Position numbers and translations under genes: made by a program. Positions 9,432 to 18,808 of a stretch of DNA of 64,000 bases are shown piece after piece. This DNA is from Anderseniella sp963787895 (GTDB lineage Bacteria > Pseudomonadota > Alphaproteobacteria > Rhizobiales > Aestuariivirgaceae): the NCBI GenBank assembly GCA_963787895.1, contig CAWBEX010000008.1, positions 558,001-622,000 on the forward strand, given 5' to 3'. The stretch's first letter is position 1, and every line of letters starts with the position of its first letter. The notes beneath the pieces were generated by a model that did no database searches, was not told the origin of the DNA, and saw only the letters and a list, made by a program, of their open reading frames with translations.

Positions 9432-9452
9432 TGTCAATAACAGCGATGTGCC

Positions 9453-9773
9453 TCAGATCGACGACTTGATCCAGTCGGCGATCTTGCCTTTCGGGTTCGC
9501 GCCAACCTGGGTAGCAGCCACCTCACCGCCTTTGAAAACCATCAATGTCGGAATCCCGCGTACACCATATTTTGATGGAACAGACGGGTTCTCGTCGATG
9601 TTGATCTTTACGATCTTCACATTGCCGCCGAGCTCGTCAGACAGTTCCTCGAGCGACGGGCCGATCATCTTGCACGGACCGCACCATTCTGCCCAGAAAT
9701 CTACGACGACGGGAGTGTCAGACTTGATCACATCGGTTTCAAATGATGCATCGGTAACAGGACTTGTAGCCAT
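9453..9773 (-). CDS. trxA: Thioredoxin 1
   Basis: Cytoplasmic dithiol reductase of 106 residues. The active site is WCGPCK with Cys31 and Cys34. The cis-proline is in the RGIPTLMVF segment, and the buried Asp is in VVVDFWA. An AAAGGAAAGG ribosome-binding site lies about 8 nt before the ATG. It lies 89 nt downstream of addA on the same strand, so it may have its own promoter in that gap. It ends at a good terminator. Confidence 0.97.
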   Translation of the reverse strand: MATSPVTDASFETDVIKSDTPVVVDFWAEWCGPCKMIGPSLEELSDELGGNVKIVKINIDENPSVPSKYGVRGIPTLMVFKGGEVAATQVGANPKGKIADWIKSSI

Positions 9774-9862
9774 ATTGAAAAACCTTTCCTTTGCGGAGTA
9801 TGAATCACCTGTACAGATAAGTAGGTATTGCCTGTCACGTGGTCAAGCACATCGCAGACGCA

Positions 9863-12800
9863 TTACACGGTTGTTATACCGGAGGTTTGCCAAGCCTGGT
9901 CGAGCAGGAGCTTGGGTATTGGCATGAGCTGCGGAGCATCGGTCCACAAAAGCGCGCACTCGATTGTTTTTTGCGGGTAAATTTGCTCAAGCGCCTTGCT
10001 ATAGGCGGCCAGCTGGCGGAGGTAAATTTCGGGCACCTGGTCAACGCTGTCAGGCGGCGGCCGATTGGTCTTGAAATCAACCACCAGCACGTGGTCCTCA
10101 TCTACCAGCAAACGGTCAATCTGGCCTGACATGCCGACGGTGCTGCCATCCGGGCCCTGTATTTCTGCGGCGATGGAAACTTCAGGGCGTCCTGCGCCGC
10201 TGAACACTCTGGCAAAACGCAGGTCCGTGAAAAGGGCGGTCAGTTCATCGATCGTTGCATCAATTTCTTTGTCATTGGCACCATTGGATTTCAGGTAGCG
10301 CCGGGCCGCAGCCTCACGTTCTTCCGGTGCAAGCTCCGGCAGCGTTTGCAGCAGCCGGTGCACCAGGATTCCACGACGAAACCGTTTGTCATTGCGCGGC
10401 ACAAGAGGAGACAGCGCCACTTCGCTGCTCCAGCCGTCATCGGCGTCACCCTCTGACCCAAGCCTTGATGGTGCGAGCCATTTCTGCGGCCGGTCAACAG
10501 GTGGCGCTTGTACCCTGCCCCATGCAGCAGGCGGCTCGCACGGCCTGGCAGGTGCATCTTCACCGGACTCCTGCTTGACTTCAGGCACCTGTTCAGTCCC
10601 GCCACGCCAAATGCGTTGACCTCGCGCATTGATTTGTTCGCCAAGCAGCGGGGTTTCCCCGATCAGTGCGGCCAGCATCATCGCGTACCAGCAATTGTCA
10701 TCCTTCGGGTCGCCATCCTTCGAAGTCTTGTTGACAAAGCCACAGACATATAACCGGTGACGGGCGCGGGTCATGGCTACGTAAAGCAGCCGGTTGTACT
10801 CGCGCAGCGCCTGGTTCTTCGCCCCGGCCTTCAGTTCCTCTGTGAGCGCCGTCTGGAATTCCGTCTTGAGCGTCCACACGGGCACAACCTCATCAGCCAT
10901 CAGCACCTTGTCGGTTTTCTTTCCGTCCGGTACCGAGCAAGTGTCCGGCAAGAACACAATTGGTGCCTCAAGGCCCTTGGCACCATGGACGGTCATGACG
11001 CGCACCTCGCCGCCTGCCTGGTCCATGTCGCGCTTGATCTCGGCTTGCGTCTCCTCAAGCCAGGCGAGAAAGCCTGCAAGTGATGGCGTGTGTTCGGCTT
11101 CGTAGTCGATGGCAAGCTGAGTAAAGGCATCTATTGGATCTGCAGCCTCCAGACCCAGCGCACCGAGCATGGCTTGCCTGCCACGCCCGCGCGCCAGCAC
11201 GGTTGAGAAGAATTCATAAACCCCGGTGCGCTCTGCCAGTGAGCGCCATCGCAGCAGCCTGTCTCGAGCCGCAAGAAATGGCCTGCCGTTCTCCACTGCG
11301 GCATTCAGTTGTTGCCAGAGGCTGGCTGTTCCGCGATCATGACAAAGCTCAAACAACTCCTCATCAGTAAAGCGGCTGACCCCGTCATCTTGCGTTACAA
11401 GCGGGCTTTTGAGCAGACAGGCAAGGCTCAGATCATCCCGCGGCAGGATGGACGCCTGCGCCAGTGCCATGAGGTCCTGCACCGCTACGTGATCGAGTAG
11501 CTTCAGCCTGTCAGCCCCTGCAACCGCAACGCCTTTTTCCTTCAGCTTGCGAACGATTGCGGCCATGAGGTACGAGCGTTGACGCACAAGGATCAGTATG
11601 TCCGATGCCTTGATTGGCGTGTCATGTGTCAACATTCCCCGAGGCGAATCCTTGAGCCAGCTTCGAATGGTCTCGGCTATGCGCTCTGCCATGCGCATGT
11701 GGGGCGGCTCATCACTTAGCGGCCTTTTTGGTGTGAAGTGATCAACCTCGCCGTCCTTGTTGCCTACCTCAAGGTCCCAGATCTCGACCAGCCCCTCGCC
11801 ATACCTGCCTATATCTCGGTGCTGAACTTTCGGTTGCAGACCCGATACAACACCAGCTTTCGCTTTCTCATGTTTGAACACCCGGTCCACCGCTTCGAGG
11901 ATCAACCTGCTGGAGCGGAAAGAATGAGAAAGTTCCACCTTCTCAAACTGCGAGCCTGCATCGCGGATACGGGCCTCGTACCATTGTTGCATCGCATCGA
12001 ACTGTTCCGGCTGAGCGCCCTGGAATGAATAGATCGACTGTTTGCGGTCACCTACGGCAAACACCGTCCGAACGGTATCGGGCCGTGCACCGTCGCCGGC
12101 AAAGAACTCCTCTGTCAGTGCATTTATGATGTTCCATTGCTCGGGGCTTGTGTCTTGCGCCTCGTCCAGCAGAATGTGGTCGATGCCACCATCCAGCTTA
12201 TACAACACCCAGGCCGCATCCGGCTTTTCTGACAATAAATCAACGGTTTGGTGCACAAGATCTTCAAAGTCATAGGCCGCATGTGCCACTTTCAAACGCT
12301 TGAAGGTCTTTATGGTTTCCTGGCCAAAGTGCACAAGCGCAACAGTGGCTTCCTTGATGGTAAGGGCGTTTATCTTGTCCAGCGTTACGCTTACAAGTCC
12401 TTTGAGCTCAAGCAGTGTTTCCAGGCATTCGGGATGGTCATTCGAGAAGCTGCCAGCTACCAGTTTACTGTCAGCCTTCAAACTGCCGCTTGCATTCGTC
12501 ACAATTTTGCGGGCGAGTACCCAAACCTCTTTTGGGTCTGATGCGGCCAGCAATTGTTCTATCAGGCTGGCTTGCTCTGGGTTGACTTTACCCGTGCTTG
12601 TGGCCATCAAACTTGCAACTTCTTGCAGGGTATTGCTGTTCACGGCACCGGGAAGGGCGTCGATAATAGTGGTTTCAGTATCACCCGGGGCCACCCCGAA
12701 CACCTGCTCGAGATCCGCTTCAAGGCGGGACAGTTCATTGCTGCCGCCATACCGCTGGAGAATCTTGCGGCCATGCTTGTTGAGGGTTTTCAGAAGATCC

Positions 12801-13375
12801 GGCAGCGAATGTTCGTTGGTAAACCGCATCAGTATGCTGACCGAGCGGCCGATATTTCCTTCACCCCGCACCAGCACCTCGGCGCGCGCGGCGTTCATCA
12901 GGTCGCGGCTGTCTTGCTCGCTCAATACCTTGAACCCAGGCACAACGCCTGCCTCGATTGGAAAGCGCTGCAACAAGCGCTCGCAAAAGGCATGAATGGT
13001 TTGCACCTTGAGGCCACCCGGTGTCTCAAGCGCCATGGTGAACAGGCGGCGCGCTTCTTCTACGCGAACGTCAGCGGCCTCGAATTGGCCGGTGTCCAAA
13101 AGGATGCGCTCTTTCAGGGCGGTGTCGTCAAGTGCAATCCAGCCAGAAAGCTTGTCGAACAGGCGGCTGGACATTTCTGCAGCTGCGGCCCGTGTATAGG
13201 TGAGACATAGAATCCGCTCGGGTTTCACGCCATTGAGCAGAAGCCGGATTACGCGTGAAACCAGAACGTGCGTCTTGCCAGCGCCGGCATTGGCAGGCAC
13301 GAAGGCTGATTGTTCCGGGCGGGATGCCATCTCCTGAGGCCCGGCTGCCTCCATGTTCAATGCAGGTTTGTTCAT
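9863..13375 (-). CDS. addA: Double-strand break repair helicase-nuclease AddA
   Basis: The 3'-5' helicase and nuclease subunit of AddAB, which processes DNA ends and loads RecA. The 1170-residue product has a UvrD-type Walker A (ANAGAGKT, residues 28-35), ILCLTYTRAAAAEM (motif Ia), LLDEAQDTSPEQW (Walker B), VGDRKQSIYSFQGA (motif III) and VMTVHGAKGLEAPIVF (motif V). The C-terminal RecB-family nuclease has VLVVDFKTNRPPP with the catalytic Asp-x-Lys. It overlaps the addB stop by 4 nt. Confidence 0.96.
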   Translation of the reverse strand: MNKPALNMEAAGPQEMASRPEQSAFVPANAGAGKTHVLVSRVIRLLLNGVKPERILCLTYTRAAAAEMSSRLFDKLSGWIALDDTALKERILLDTGQFEAADVRVEEARRLFTMALETPGGLKVQTIHAFCERLLQRFPIEAGVVPGFKVLSEQDSRDLMNAARAEVLVRGEGNIGRSVSILMRFTNEHSLPDLLKTLNKHGRKILQRYGGSNELSRLEADLEQVFGVAPGDTETTIIDALPGAVNSNTLQEVASLMATSTGKVNPEQASLIEQLLAASDPKEVWVLARKIVTNASGSLKADSKLVAGSFSNDHPECLETLLELKGLVSVTLDKINALTIKEATVALVHFGQETIKTFKRLKVAHAAYDFEDLVHQTVDLLSEKPDAAWVLYKLDGGIDHILLDEAQDTSPEQWNIINALTEEFFAGDGARPDTVRTVFAVGDRKQSIYSFQGAQPEQFDAMQQWYEARIRDAGSQFEKVELSHSFRSSRLILEAVDRVFKHEKAKAGVVSGLQPKVQHRDIGRYGEGLVEIWDLEVGNKDGEVDHFTPKRPLSDEPPHMRMAERIAETIRSWLKDSPRGMLTHDTPIKASDILILVRQRSYLMAAIVRKLKEKGVAVAGADRLKLLDHVAVQDLMALAQASILPRDDLSLACLLKSPLVTQDDGVSRFTDEELFELCHDRGTASLWQQLNAAVENGRPFLAARDRLLRWRSLAERTGVYEFFSTVLARGRGRQAMLGALGLEAADPIDAFTQLAIDYEAEHTPSLAGFLAWLEETQAEIKRDMDQAGGEVRVMTVHGAKGLEAPIVFLPDTCSVPDGKKTDKVLMADEVVPVWTLKTEFQTALTEELKAGAKNQALREYNRLLYVAMTRARHRLYVCGFVNKTSKDGDPKDDNCWYAMMLAALIGETPLLGEQINARGQRIWRGGTEQVPEVKQESGEDAPARPCEPPAAWGRVQAPPVDRPQKWLAPSRLGSEGDADDGWSSEVALSPLVPRNDKRFRRGILVHRLLQTLPELAPEEREAAARRYLKSNGANDKEIDATIDELTALFTDLRFARVFSGAGRPEVSIAAEIQGPDGSTVGMSGQIDRLLVDEDHVLVVDFKTNRPPPDSVDQVPEIYLRQLAAYSKALEQIYPQKTIECALLWTDAPQLMPIPKLLLDQAWQTSGITTV

Positions 13376-16300
13376 TCGCCGCCGCCTTCATCGGTACCGG
13401 CCTCGGTACCAAGACCCCATTCGCGCCAGCGTGACAGATGGTCATAGTCTTCCTTGCGGTTCCATGCCTTTTCCCCGGATCTTGCCGGGAATCCTTGTTC
13501 AGGCTGGAGATACCCAGTGATGATATTGCGAACACCTTCAGCTGTAGCCTCAATTTCTTCGGCCAGGATGTAGCCAGGGTCCGTCGGACTTGCATTAATC
13601 TCACCGGCTGGTTCACCACCTGAAAGACGGATGTACATCAACTGTTCTGCCTCGCCTGCTGGGATACCTTCAAAGGCCCCCTTTTTCGCAAGCCAGCCTT
13701 CCACGAACAATTGTGGTTTGTACCCCGCGTTCTGCGCAATCATATCCTTGCTTTTGAACAGCCTTGTCATTTTGGCCTCGCCCGTCTTGTAATCGATGAT
13801 GCGCAGGCCCCCCGATCTCAGGACATCGATGCGGTCGGCGCGGGCGGTGATTGTGATGTCCCTTTCGGCCCACGTGACCGCATAGGTGGCAGTTCTTTCG
13901 GTGTGCTGGCTTATGACGTTCTGGCGCAACTCTGCTTCCGCCTCGCAGAACCAGTCGATCATGCGTGCAGCCTGCGGCAGCCACAGCGCACGCAAGGCTT
14001 CATCCGGCGCATAGTCGGCAATGATGTCATCGGCAATTGCCAGCATCAGGTCTCGCGCGTCAGCAGGCATGGGTCCGGGATGGCTGCTGCTGAACACCTC
14101 CACCACCTTGTGCACGAACTGGCCCCGCTCTGCCGCGCCGGGTTCGGTGTTGAGTGTTTCAAGCGGTTTCAGCTTGAGGACGGCTTCAGCAAACACTGCA
14201 TAGGGGTCCTCTATAAGCTTGCCGATGCGGGTGACCGAGTAGTGGGCCGGGCGCGCATCTGGAGGCGGCACAGGAACCGGCTGCAGGGCTGGTGCAGGCT
14301 TGAGTCCTGCTGGCATGTCTTCGTGCCAGTCCAGCCCCATTGCCCATCCCGCCCAATTCATGCCTTCACGTGGCTTCAGAGCGTCCTTCAGCCCTGCCGC
14401 TTCCAGCACGGCCCGCAACCGTAATAACCAGCGCGATGGTACAGTGGGAGTGCCACCTGATTTGCGGGCCCAAGTCAGGTAAACCTGTTCGGCGCTCAAG
14501 CCTTGCACGAAGTCATGCGCGGCCAGGCCCAGCCGGCGTTCAGGCATCGGCAGCCTGGCAAGCGCGTACTGCGGCCGCGACAGCCATGCACCCGGGTCCA
14601 TGTCGCCGGGCCATATTCCTTCGTTCAACCCTCCGAGGATGACAACTTCGCTTTGTACCAGCCGCGCTTCCAGCAGACCGAGTATCTTCAACTTCGGATG
14701 CAACGGATAGCGTCTGCGCACTGGCACCGACGCCAGTACACTGGACATGAAATCGCGATAGTCACGAAATGACATCTTTGGTGCAGACGCGGCATGGTCC
14801 AGCACTTCGCGCAAGGTCTCCGACAGGCTGGTGCCCGCTTCACCGGCCCACAATTGTTGTGGGCTGGTGGAGTTGCCAGCGCTTATTGCTTCGGCAGCTG
14901 CTATGTGTGCGGTAAGCAGCTGTTCCAGCGGCGCGGGCGTGCCGTTCTGGGCCAATTCTGAAAGCGGCTTCAGTCGCTGTTCGATTTCCGCAGCAAACGC
15001 TTCCATTTGCAGCCAGTCATCGTCCGTCAATGCTCTAACTGTTGCGTGGACGTAGTCTTCGCTGGCCCGAACCTTTGCAAGCCGGACGCGCTCTTTCAGA
15101 CCGTTCAACTTGTGCGCGCCATGCATTTGGCGCAGCAGTGCAATCTCCAGTTTCCGGGCCAATGGCAGGGTCTTCTGATCCAACAGAAGTTCATTACTTG
15201 TGAGGATGTGGCCAAGCAGGGCGACAATATGGTGCGGCCGGGCATCCGGGGCACAAACATCACTAACCAGCCGGAAGAAGATTCCTGGTGCAAGCCCTGA
15301 CAGGGGTTCACCGGCGCTATCATCCACATGGATGTTCCAGCGCAACAGTTCTGATGATACGCGCCTGGCCAGCTGCCTGTCCGGTGTGATCAGCGAGCAT
15401 GGCCGGTTCTCGTCAAGCGTTTTGCGCATGACCATGGCGATCATGCTTGCCTGTTCACGCGTCTCCGGACAAACCAGTTCCGTAATGCCTTGGGTTGCCT
15501 TCTGGAAGGTTTCGTGCAGGCCTGCCAGTTCACGCCATTTGCCCGTTGTCTCACTTGGGCGCATCGCCTCAAGCGCCAGGCGTGACCTGGCGGCTGCACT
15601 TTCCGAAACTGTCACTCCCGGCAGCAGAGCCACATCCTCACGTTCTGCCTGCATCGCTGCCAGCAGTTCCTTCATGCCGAACTGAGGGTGCTGCTCGCTA
15701 ATCTTGTTCCAGCTTTCGTCGTCGAGCGCTTGATCGAGCCCTGGCAGCACCACAGCCCCCAAGGGCAGGTGCGCAATGGTTGCCAGAAGTCTGGATGTTG
15801 CGGGGATGGAGCCTGTGGAACCCGCAGCTATGATCGGAGCTGTGGGTGGGTTTTTCCGGAGCCTGTCTGCCTCCAGCGAAAGCAGTGCTGAGCGTCTGGC
15901 TTGCGGCCCCATGATCCCGGCACTTTCAAGCGCTGCCGGATATTCCCTGACGATGATTGACAGGAAATCAAGTGCTTCCGAGCGGTGCCTGGGCATGTCG
16001 TCATCGCTCGCAAGTCTCTCGGGTAATTCTGCAAGAGTGATTTCACCGGTCTCGAGACTATCGATCAACTGCAGCAGAGAACGCGCCATCTGCAGCGCAT
16101 GAAATGTACTGTCAATGAGTGACTGTGCAGCGAGGCCAGCGGGCTCCTTTCTGGCCCAGTCCTGGACAATTTTCGACATCAGAAATTGCCGCTGCAGGTC
16201 GGAAGCGGCTGGTTTCAGGGCAAGCTCAGCCGTACCTGACGGCCCCCAGCTTCCGGTGATGTTGATCTCGTCCTCATCGGTATCACCGAGGGCACGTATA

Positions 16301-16530
16301 TTTGGCAATAGGCGTGCAGTGCTGCCATCTGCAGCCAGGAAAGCCTCTCGGCATGCGCGCACCGCGCGCCTAGTGGGCAGCAGTATCGTCCAGTTAGTCA
16401 GGGATTCAGCCTGCGCAGAGGTAGTCAACTCGTTGAACATCCGGCCTTCCAGAACTGCCTTTACCAGTGCGTTCAGAAATGGAGTGCCAGCCGGTACCGT
16501 GAACAGGCCTGGGCGGCGGCTGGCGCTCAT
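13372..16530 (-). CDS. addB: Double-strand break repair protein AddB
   Basis: Partner of AddA: an inactivated helicase fold that scans for Chi plus a second nuclease domain. It has 1052 residues. The C-terminal nuclease motif is LRIIDYKTGEAKM. No Walker A lysine is visible at the N-terminus (VPAGTPFLNAL), and the C-terminus lacks the cysteine cluster that holds an iron-sulphur 'staple' in the Bacillus protein; only five scattered cysteines are present. It overlaps its neighbours by 4 nt on both sides. Confidence 0.94.
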   Translation of the reverse strand: MSASRRPGLFTVPAGTPFLNALVKAVLEGRMFNELTTSAQAESLTNWTILLPTRRAVRACREAFLAADGSTARLLPNIRALGDTDEDEINITGSWGPSGTAELALKPAASDLQRQFLMSKIVQDWARKEPAGLAAQSLIDSTFHALQMARSLLQLIDSLETGEITLAELPERLASDDDMPRHRSEALDFLSIIVREYPAALESAGIMGPQARRSALLSLEADRLRKNPPTAPIIAAGSTGSIPATSRLLATIAHLPLGAVVLPGLDQALDDESWNKISEQHPQFGMKELLAAMQAEREDVALLPGVTVSESAAARSRLALEAMRPSETTGKWRELAGLHETFQKATQGITELVCPETREQASMIAMVMRKTLDENRPCSLITPDRQLARRVSSELLRWNIHVDDSAGEPLSGLAPGIFFRLVSDVCAPDARPHHIVALLGHILTSNELLLDQKTLPLARKLEIALLRQMHGAHKLNGLKERVRLAKVRASEDYVHATVRALTDDDWLQMEAFAAEIEQRLKPLSELAQNGTPAPLEQLLTAHIAAAEAISAGNSTSPQQLWAGEAGTSLSETLREVLDHAASAPKMSFRDYRDFMSSVLASVPVRRRYPLHPKLKILGLLEARLVQSEVVILGGLNEGIWPGDMDPGAWLSRPQYALARLPMPERRLGLAAHDFVQGLSAEQVYLTWARKSGGTPTVPSRWLLRLRAVLEAAGLKDALKPREGMNWAGWAMGLDWHEDMPAGLKPAPALQPVPVPPPDARPAHYSVTRIGKLIEDPYAVFAEAVLKLKPLETLNTEPGAAERGQFVHKVVEVFSSSHPGPMPADARDLMLAIADDIIADYAPDEALRALWLPQAARMIDWFCEAEAELRQNVISQHTERTATYAVTWAERDITITARADRIDVLRSGGLRIIDYKTGEAKMTRLFKSKDMIAQNAGYKPQLFVEGWLAKKGAFEGIPAGEAEQLMYIRLSGGEPAGEINASPTDPGYILAEEIEATAEGVRNIITGYLQPEQGFPARSGEKAWNRKEDYDHLSRWREWGLGTEAGTDEGGGE

Positions 16531-17243
16531 CCTCTTGCCAGTTCAGCCAGCTTGGCTTCTGCATCACGAATTGCTTCCGGTGTGCCGACATGCAGCCACC
16601 AATAATCGTGCAGCAGGCCGTACAGGCGGCCAGTCTTGATCGCATTGTTCCACAGGAGGTTCATGGAAAACGGCTTGGCCTCGTATCCGTCAAACAGACG
16701 TGGATGTACCATGTAGGCACCGGCATAGATCGCCTGGGCTGTCTCAGTACTTCGTCTTGTCAATTGTCCGCATGGGCCAATGTCAAAGTCGCCGGGACCA
16801 TCAAAACCCGTTGAACAGGTCTTGTCAGCAAGCAGCAACAGGCAGTCCATACGCTCACCGTTCCACGCACAAGCCATTCGCTCCAATGCCGGCTTCGGCC
16901 CGTCAACCCAGAACGAATCCGAATTCAAAACGAAGAATGGATCATGCCCCAGCAATGGCAGGGCCTTGGCCACGCCTCCGCCTGTGTCGAGCAATTCATG
17001 GGTTTCGTCCTGCACGAGGAGTTCCAGGTCGGTCCGTGTTTGCGCCCAGGCTTCAATCTGGTCAGGCAGGTAATGTTTGTTCACGACCATGGATTGCACA
17101 CCCGCGAGCGCCAGTGCGTCGGCACCACGATCAATCAGCGTTCGCCCTGCTACCTCTATCAGTGGCTTAGGGCGGGCAAGCGTTAACGGCCTCATTCGCG
17201 TTCCCAGGCCAGCCGCCAGCATCATTGCCGAATGCACTTTCAT
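16527..17243 (-). CDS. murU: MurU-like sugar-phosphate nucleotidyltransferase
   Basis: A 238-residue NTP-transferase opening with MMLAAGLGTRMRPLT and PKPLIEVAGRTLID, the nucleotide and metal-binding signature. In Pseudomonas, MurU turns MurNAc-1-phosphate into UDP-MurNAc during peptidoglycan recycling, after the kinase AmgK. The gene directly upstream encodes an AmgK-like kinase domain and overlaps by 4 nt, which supports that role here. The substrate is inferred from context; a related hexose-1-phosphate is possible. Confidence 0.82.
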   Translation of the reverse strand: MKVHSAMMLAAGLGTRMRPLTLARPKPLIEVAGRTLIDRGADALALAGVQSMVVNKHYLPDQIEAWAQTRTDLELLVQDETHELLDTGGGVAKALPLLGHDPFFVLNSDSFWVDGPKPALERMACAWNGERMDCLLLLADKTCSTGFDGPGDFDIGPCGQLTRRSTETAQAIYAGAYMVHPRLFDGYEAKPFSMNLLWNNAIKTGRLYGLLHDYWWLHVGTPEAIRDAEAKLAELARG

Positions 17244-18808
17244 TGCCCTGCCTCCTTGCGTTTGGAATATGGCAGATGCTCATTGAACCAGCCGCGCAGG
17301 CTGGCAAGTGCCTGATGGCTCAGGTTCTGTTCCAGCACCGCACTAGTGCGCGGCAGGAACTTCAAATATCCAGGCTTGTCATCACGGACACACAGCCGGG
17401 CAAATATGCCCAGTATCTTGGTGGCCCGTTGCGCGCCAAGTATGGCATAGGCGGCACTAAAAGCCGCCTTGTCAAACCCGGGCTCCTCCATTTCGCGTGC
17501 AGCTGCATAGAAGTCGAAATAGTCTTGTGCAACTTCAGCCGGAATTGTGACACGCACATCCTGCAACAGTGAAGCAAGATCGTATGCGGGGTGGCCAAGG
17601 ACGCAGTCCTGCGTATCAATCAACCCAATCCTCCGGTCCCCCTCCCGTTGCGGAAGCCAGAACAGGTTGTCGACGTGAAAGTCACGCAACACCCAGACAT
17701 CACGGTTGGCTGCAATAGGTTCCAGCGTCCTGCGCCAGGCGTTCAGAAAGTCCTGCCGGATGGCTTCATCCGGCTTGCCGCCGGCAAGCAGCGGCCAGTA
17801 CCAGTCGAGACATAGCTCAACCTCTATCAGCAGGGCTTCCATATCGTAGGGTTTGAGATCATAGGTCTCGCCTGATTTGAGTTTGACATGCTTGGGCCAT
17901 TGCTGAACCGGCATGCCTGAAAGCATCGTGACAGCAGCAGTCAACGCATCTGCAAATGCCTCTTGGTCGCCTAGAAGTGATTTGAAGCTGCCCGTTCCGA
18001 AATCCTCGATTACGGCCAGACCAGCGTCAACATCTATGGCGTGTATTATGGGCGCTGATAGCCCCAGGTTTTGCAGACCTGTGTTTATGGCTTCAACCGC
18101 GCGAATGTCCTCGGCAAGGTTTGCAATGCGACTGTATGGCAGGCCGTTGCGGACCGCAGGTCCGTCCGGGCGTGACGGCATGTCCATGAGCAGGCCGTTC
18201 AATCCGCCGGGTCCATTGCTCAGCCTTTCATAACGCCTGCTTGATGCATCACCCGGCATCCGGTGTCTTTGCGCCTTGCTCCAGCCCGCCTTTGCCAGCA
18301 GCGAGTTGATGTCGGCGATGCGTTGCAAGCGTTCCTGCCAGCTTCCATCCAGATCTTGCAGGACTGCCTCGCGGCCACTGCCTGCTTCTGACAAATGGAC
18401 CCGCACCCCCCCTGAAGGCAGCAGGTTTGCGGCATTCTCGGGCCATTCCACCAATACGACTGCCGTCTCAAGTGCGTCATTCAGGCCCAGTTCGAGAACT
18501 TCCTCGGCATCCTCAATGCGATACAGATCTGCATGCAGCACATTGGGTGTCACATCGGAATATTCCTGTACAAGTGTGAATGTCGGACTGGGAACCTCAA
18601 GCGCCGGGTCGTCCGCCAGCGTACGGATCAGCGCGCGCGCCAATGTAGTCTTGCCGGCACCCAGATCGCCTTCCAGCAGGATCAGATCACCCACCCTGAC
18701 GAACATCGCCAGGCTTTCAGCAAGCTTCTCGGTTGCGCCAGCATCGACCAGCGCCAGGCAATGGGTTTCCTTCACTTCGGGTGGACTACCTTCCGCCATC
18801 TTGGTCAA
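17240..18808 (-). CDS. tsaE: TsaE–AmgK-type fusion (tRNA t6A ATPase + sugar kinase)
   Basis: A 522-residue two-domain protein. Residues 1 to about 155 are TsaE, the ATPase needed for t6A37 modification of tRNA: P-loop LLEGDLGAGKTTLARAL, then PSPTFTLVQEY and LVEWPENA. From about residue 170 there is an aminoglycoside-phosphotransferase-fold kinase with DFHVDNLFW (catalytic loop) and IGLIDTQDCVLGHPAYDLASLL (metal-binding Asp). The kinase resembles AmgK, the MurNAc/GlcNAc anomeric kinase, and murU follows. The fusion is known in rhizobial relatives. The two activities share no obvious pathway. Confidence 0.9.
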   Translation of the reverse strand: MTKMAEGSPPEVKETHCLALVDAGATEKLAESLAMFVRVGDLILLEGDLGAGKTTLARALIRTLADDPALEVPSPTFTLVQEYSDVTPNVLHADLYRIEDAEEVLELGLNDALETAVVLVEWPENAANLLPSGGVRVHLSEAGSGREAVLQDLDGSWQERLQRIADINSLLAKAGWSKAQRHRMPGDASSRRYERLSNGPGGLNGLLMDMPSRPDGPAVRNGLPYSRIANLAEDIRAVEAINTGLQNLGLSAPIIHAIDVDAGLAVIEDFGTGSFKSLLGDQEAFADALTAAVTMLSGMPVQQWPKHVKLKSGETYDLKPYDMEALLIEVELCLDWYWPLLAGGKPDEAIRQDFLNAWRRTLEPIAANRDVWVLRDFHVDNLFWLPQREGDRRIGLIDTQDCVLGHPAYDLASLLQDVRVTIPAEVAQDYFDFYAAAREMEEPGFDKAAFSAAYAILGAQRATKILGIFARLCVRDDKPGYLKFLPRTSAVLEQNLSHQALASLRGWFNEHLPYSKRKEAGQ

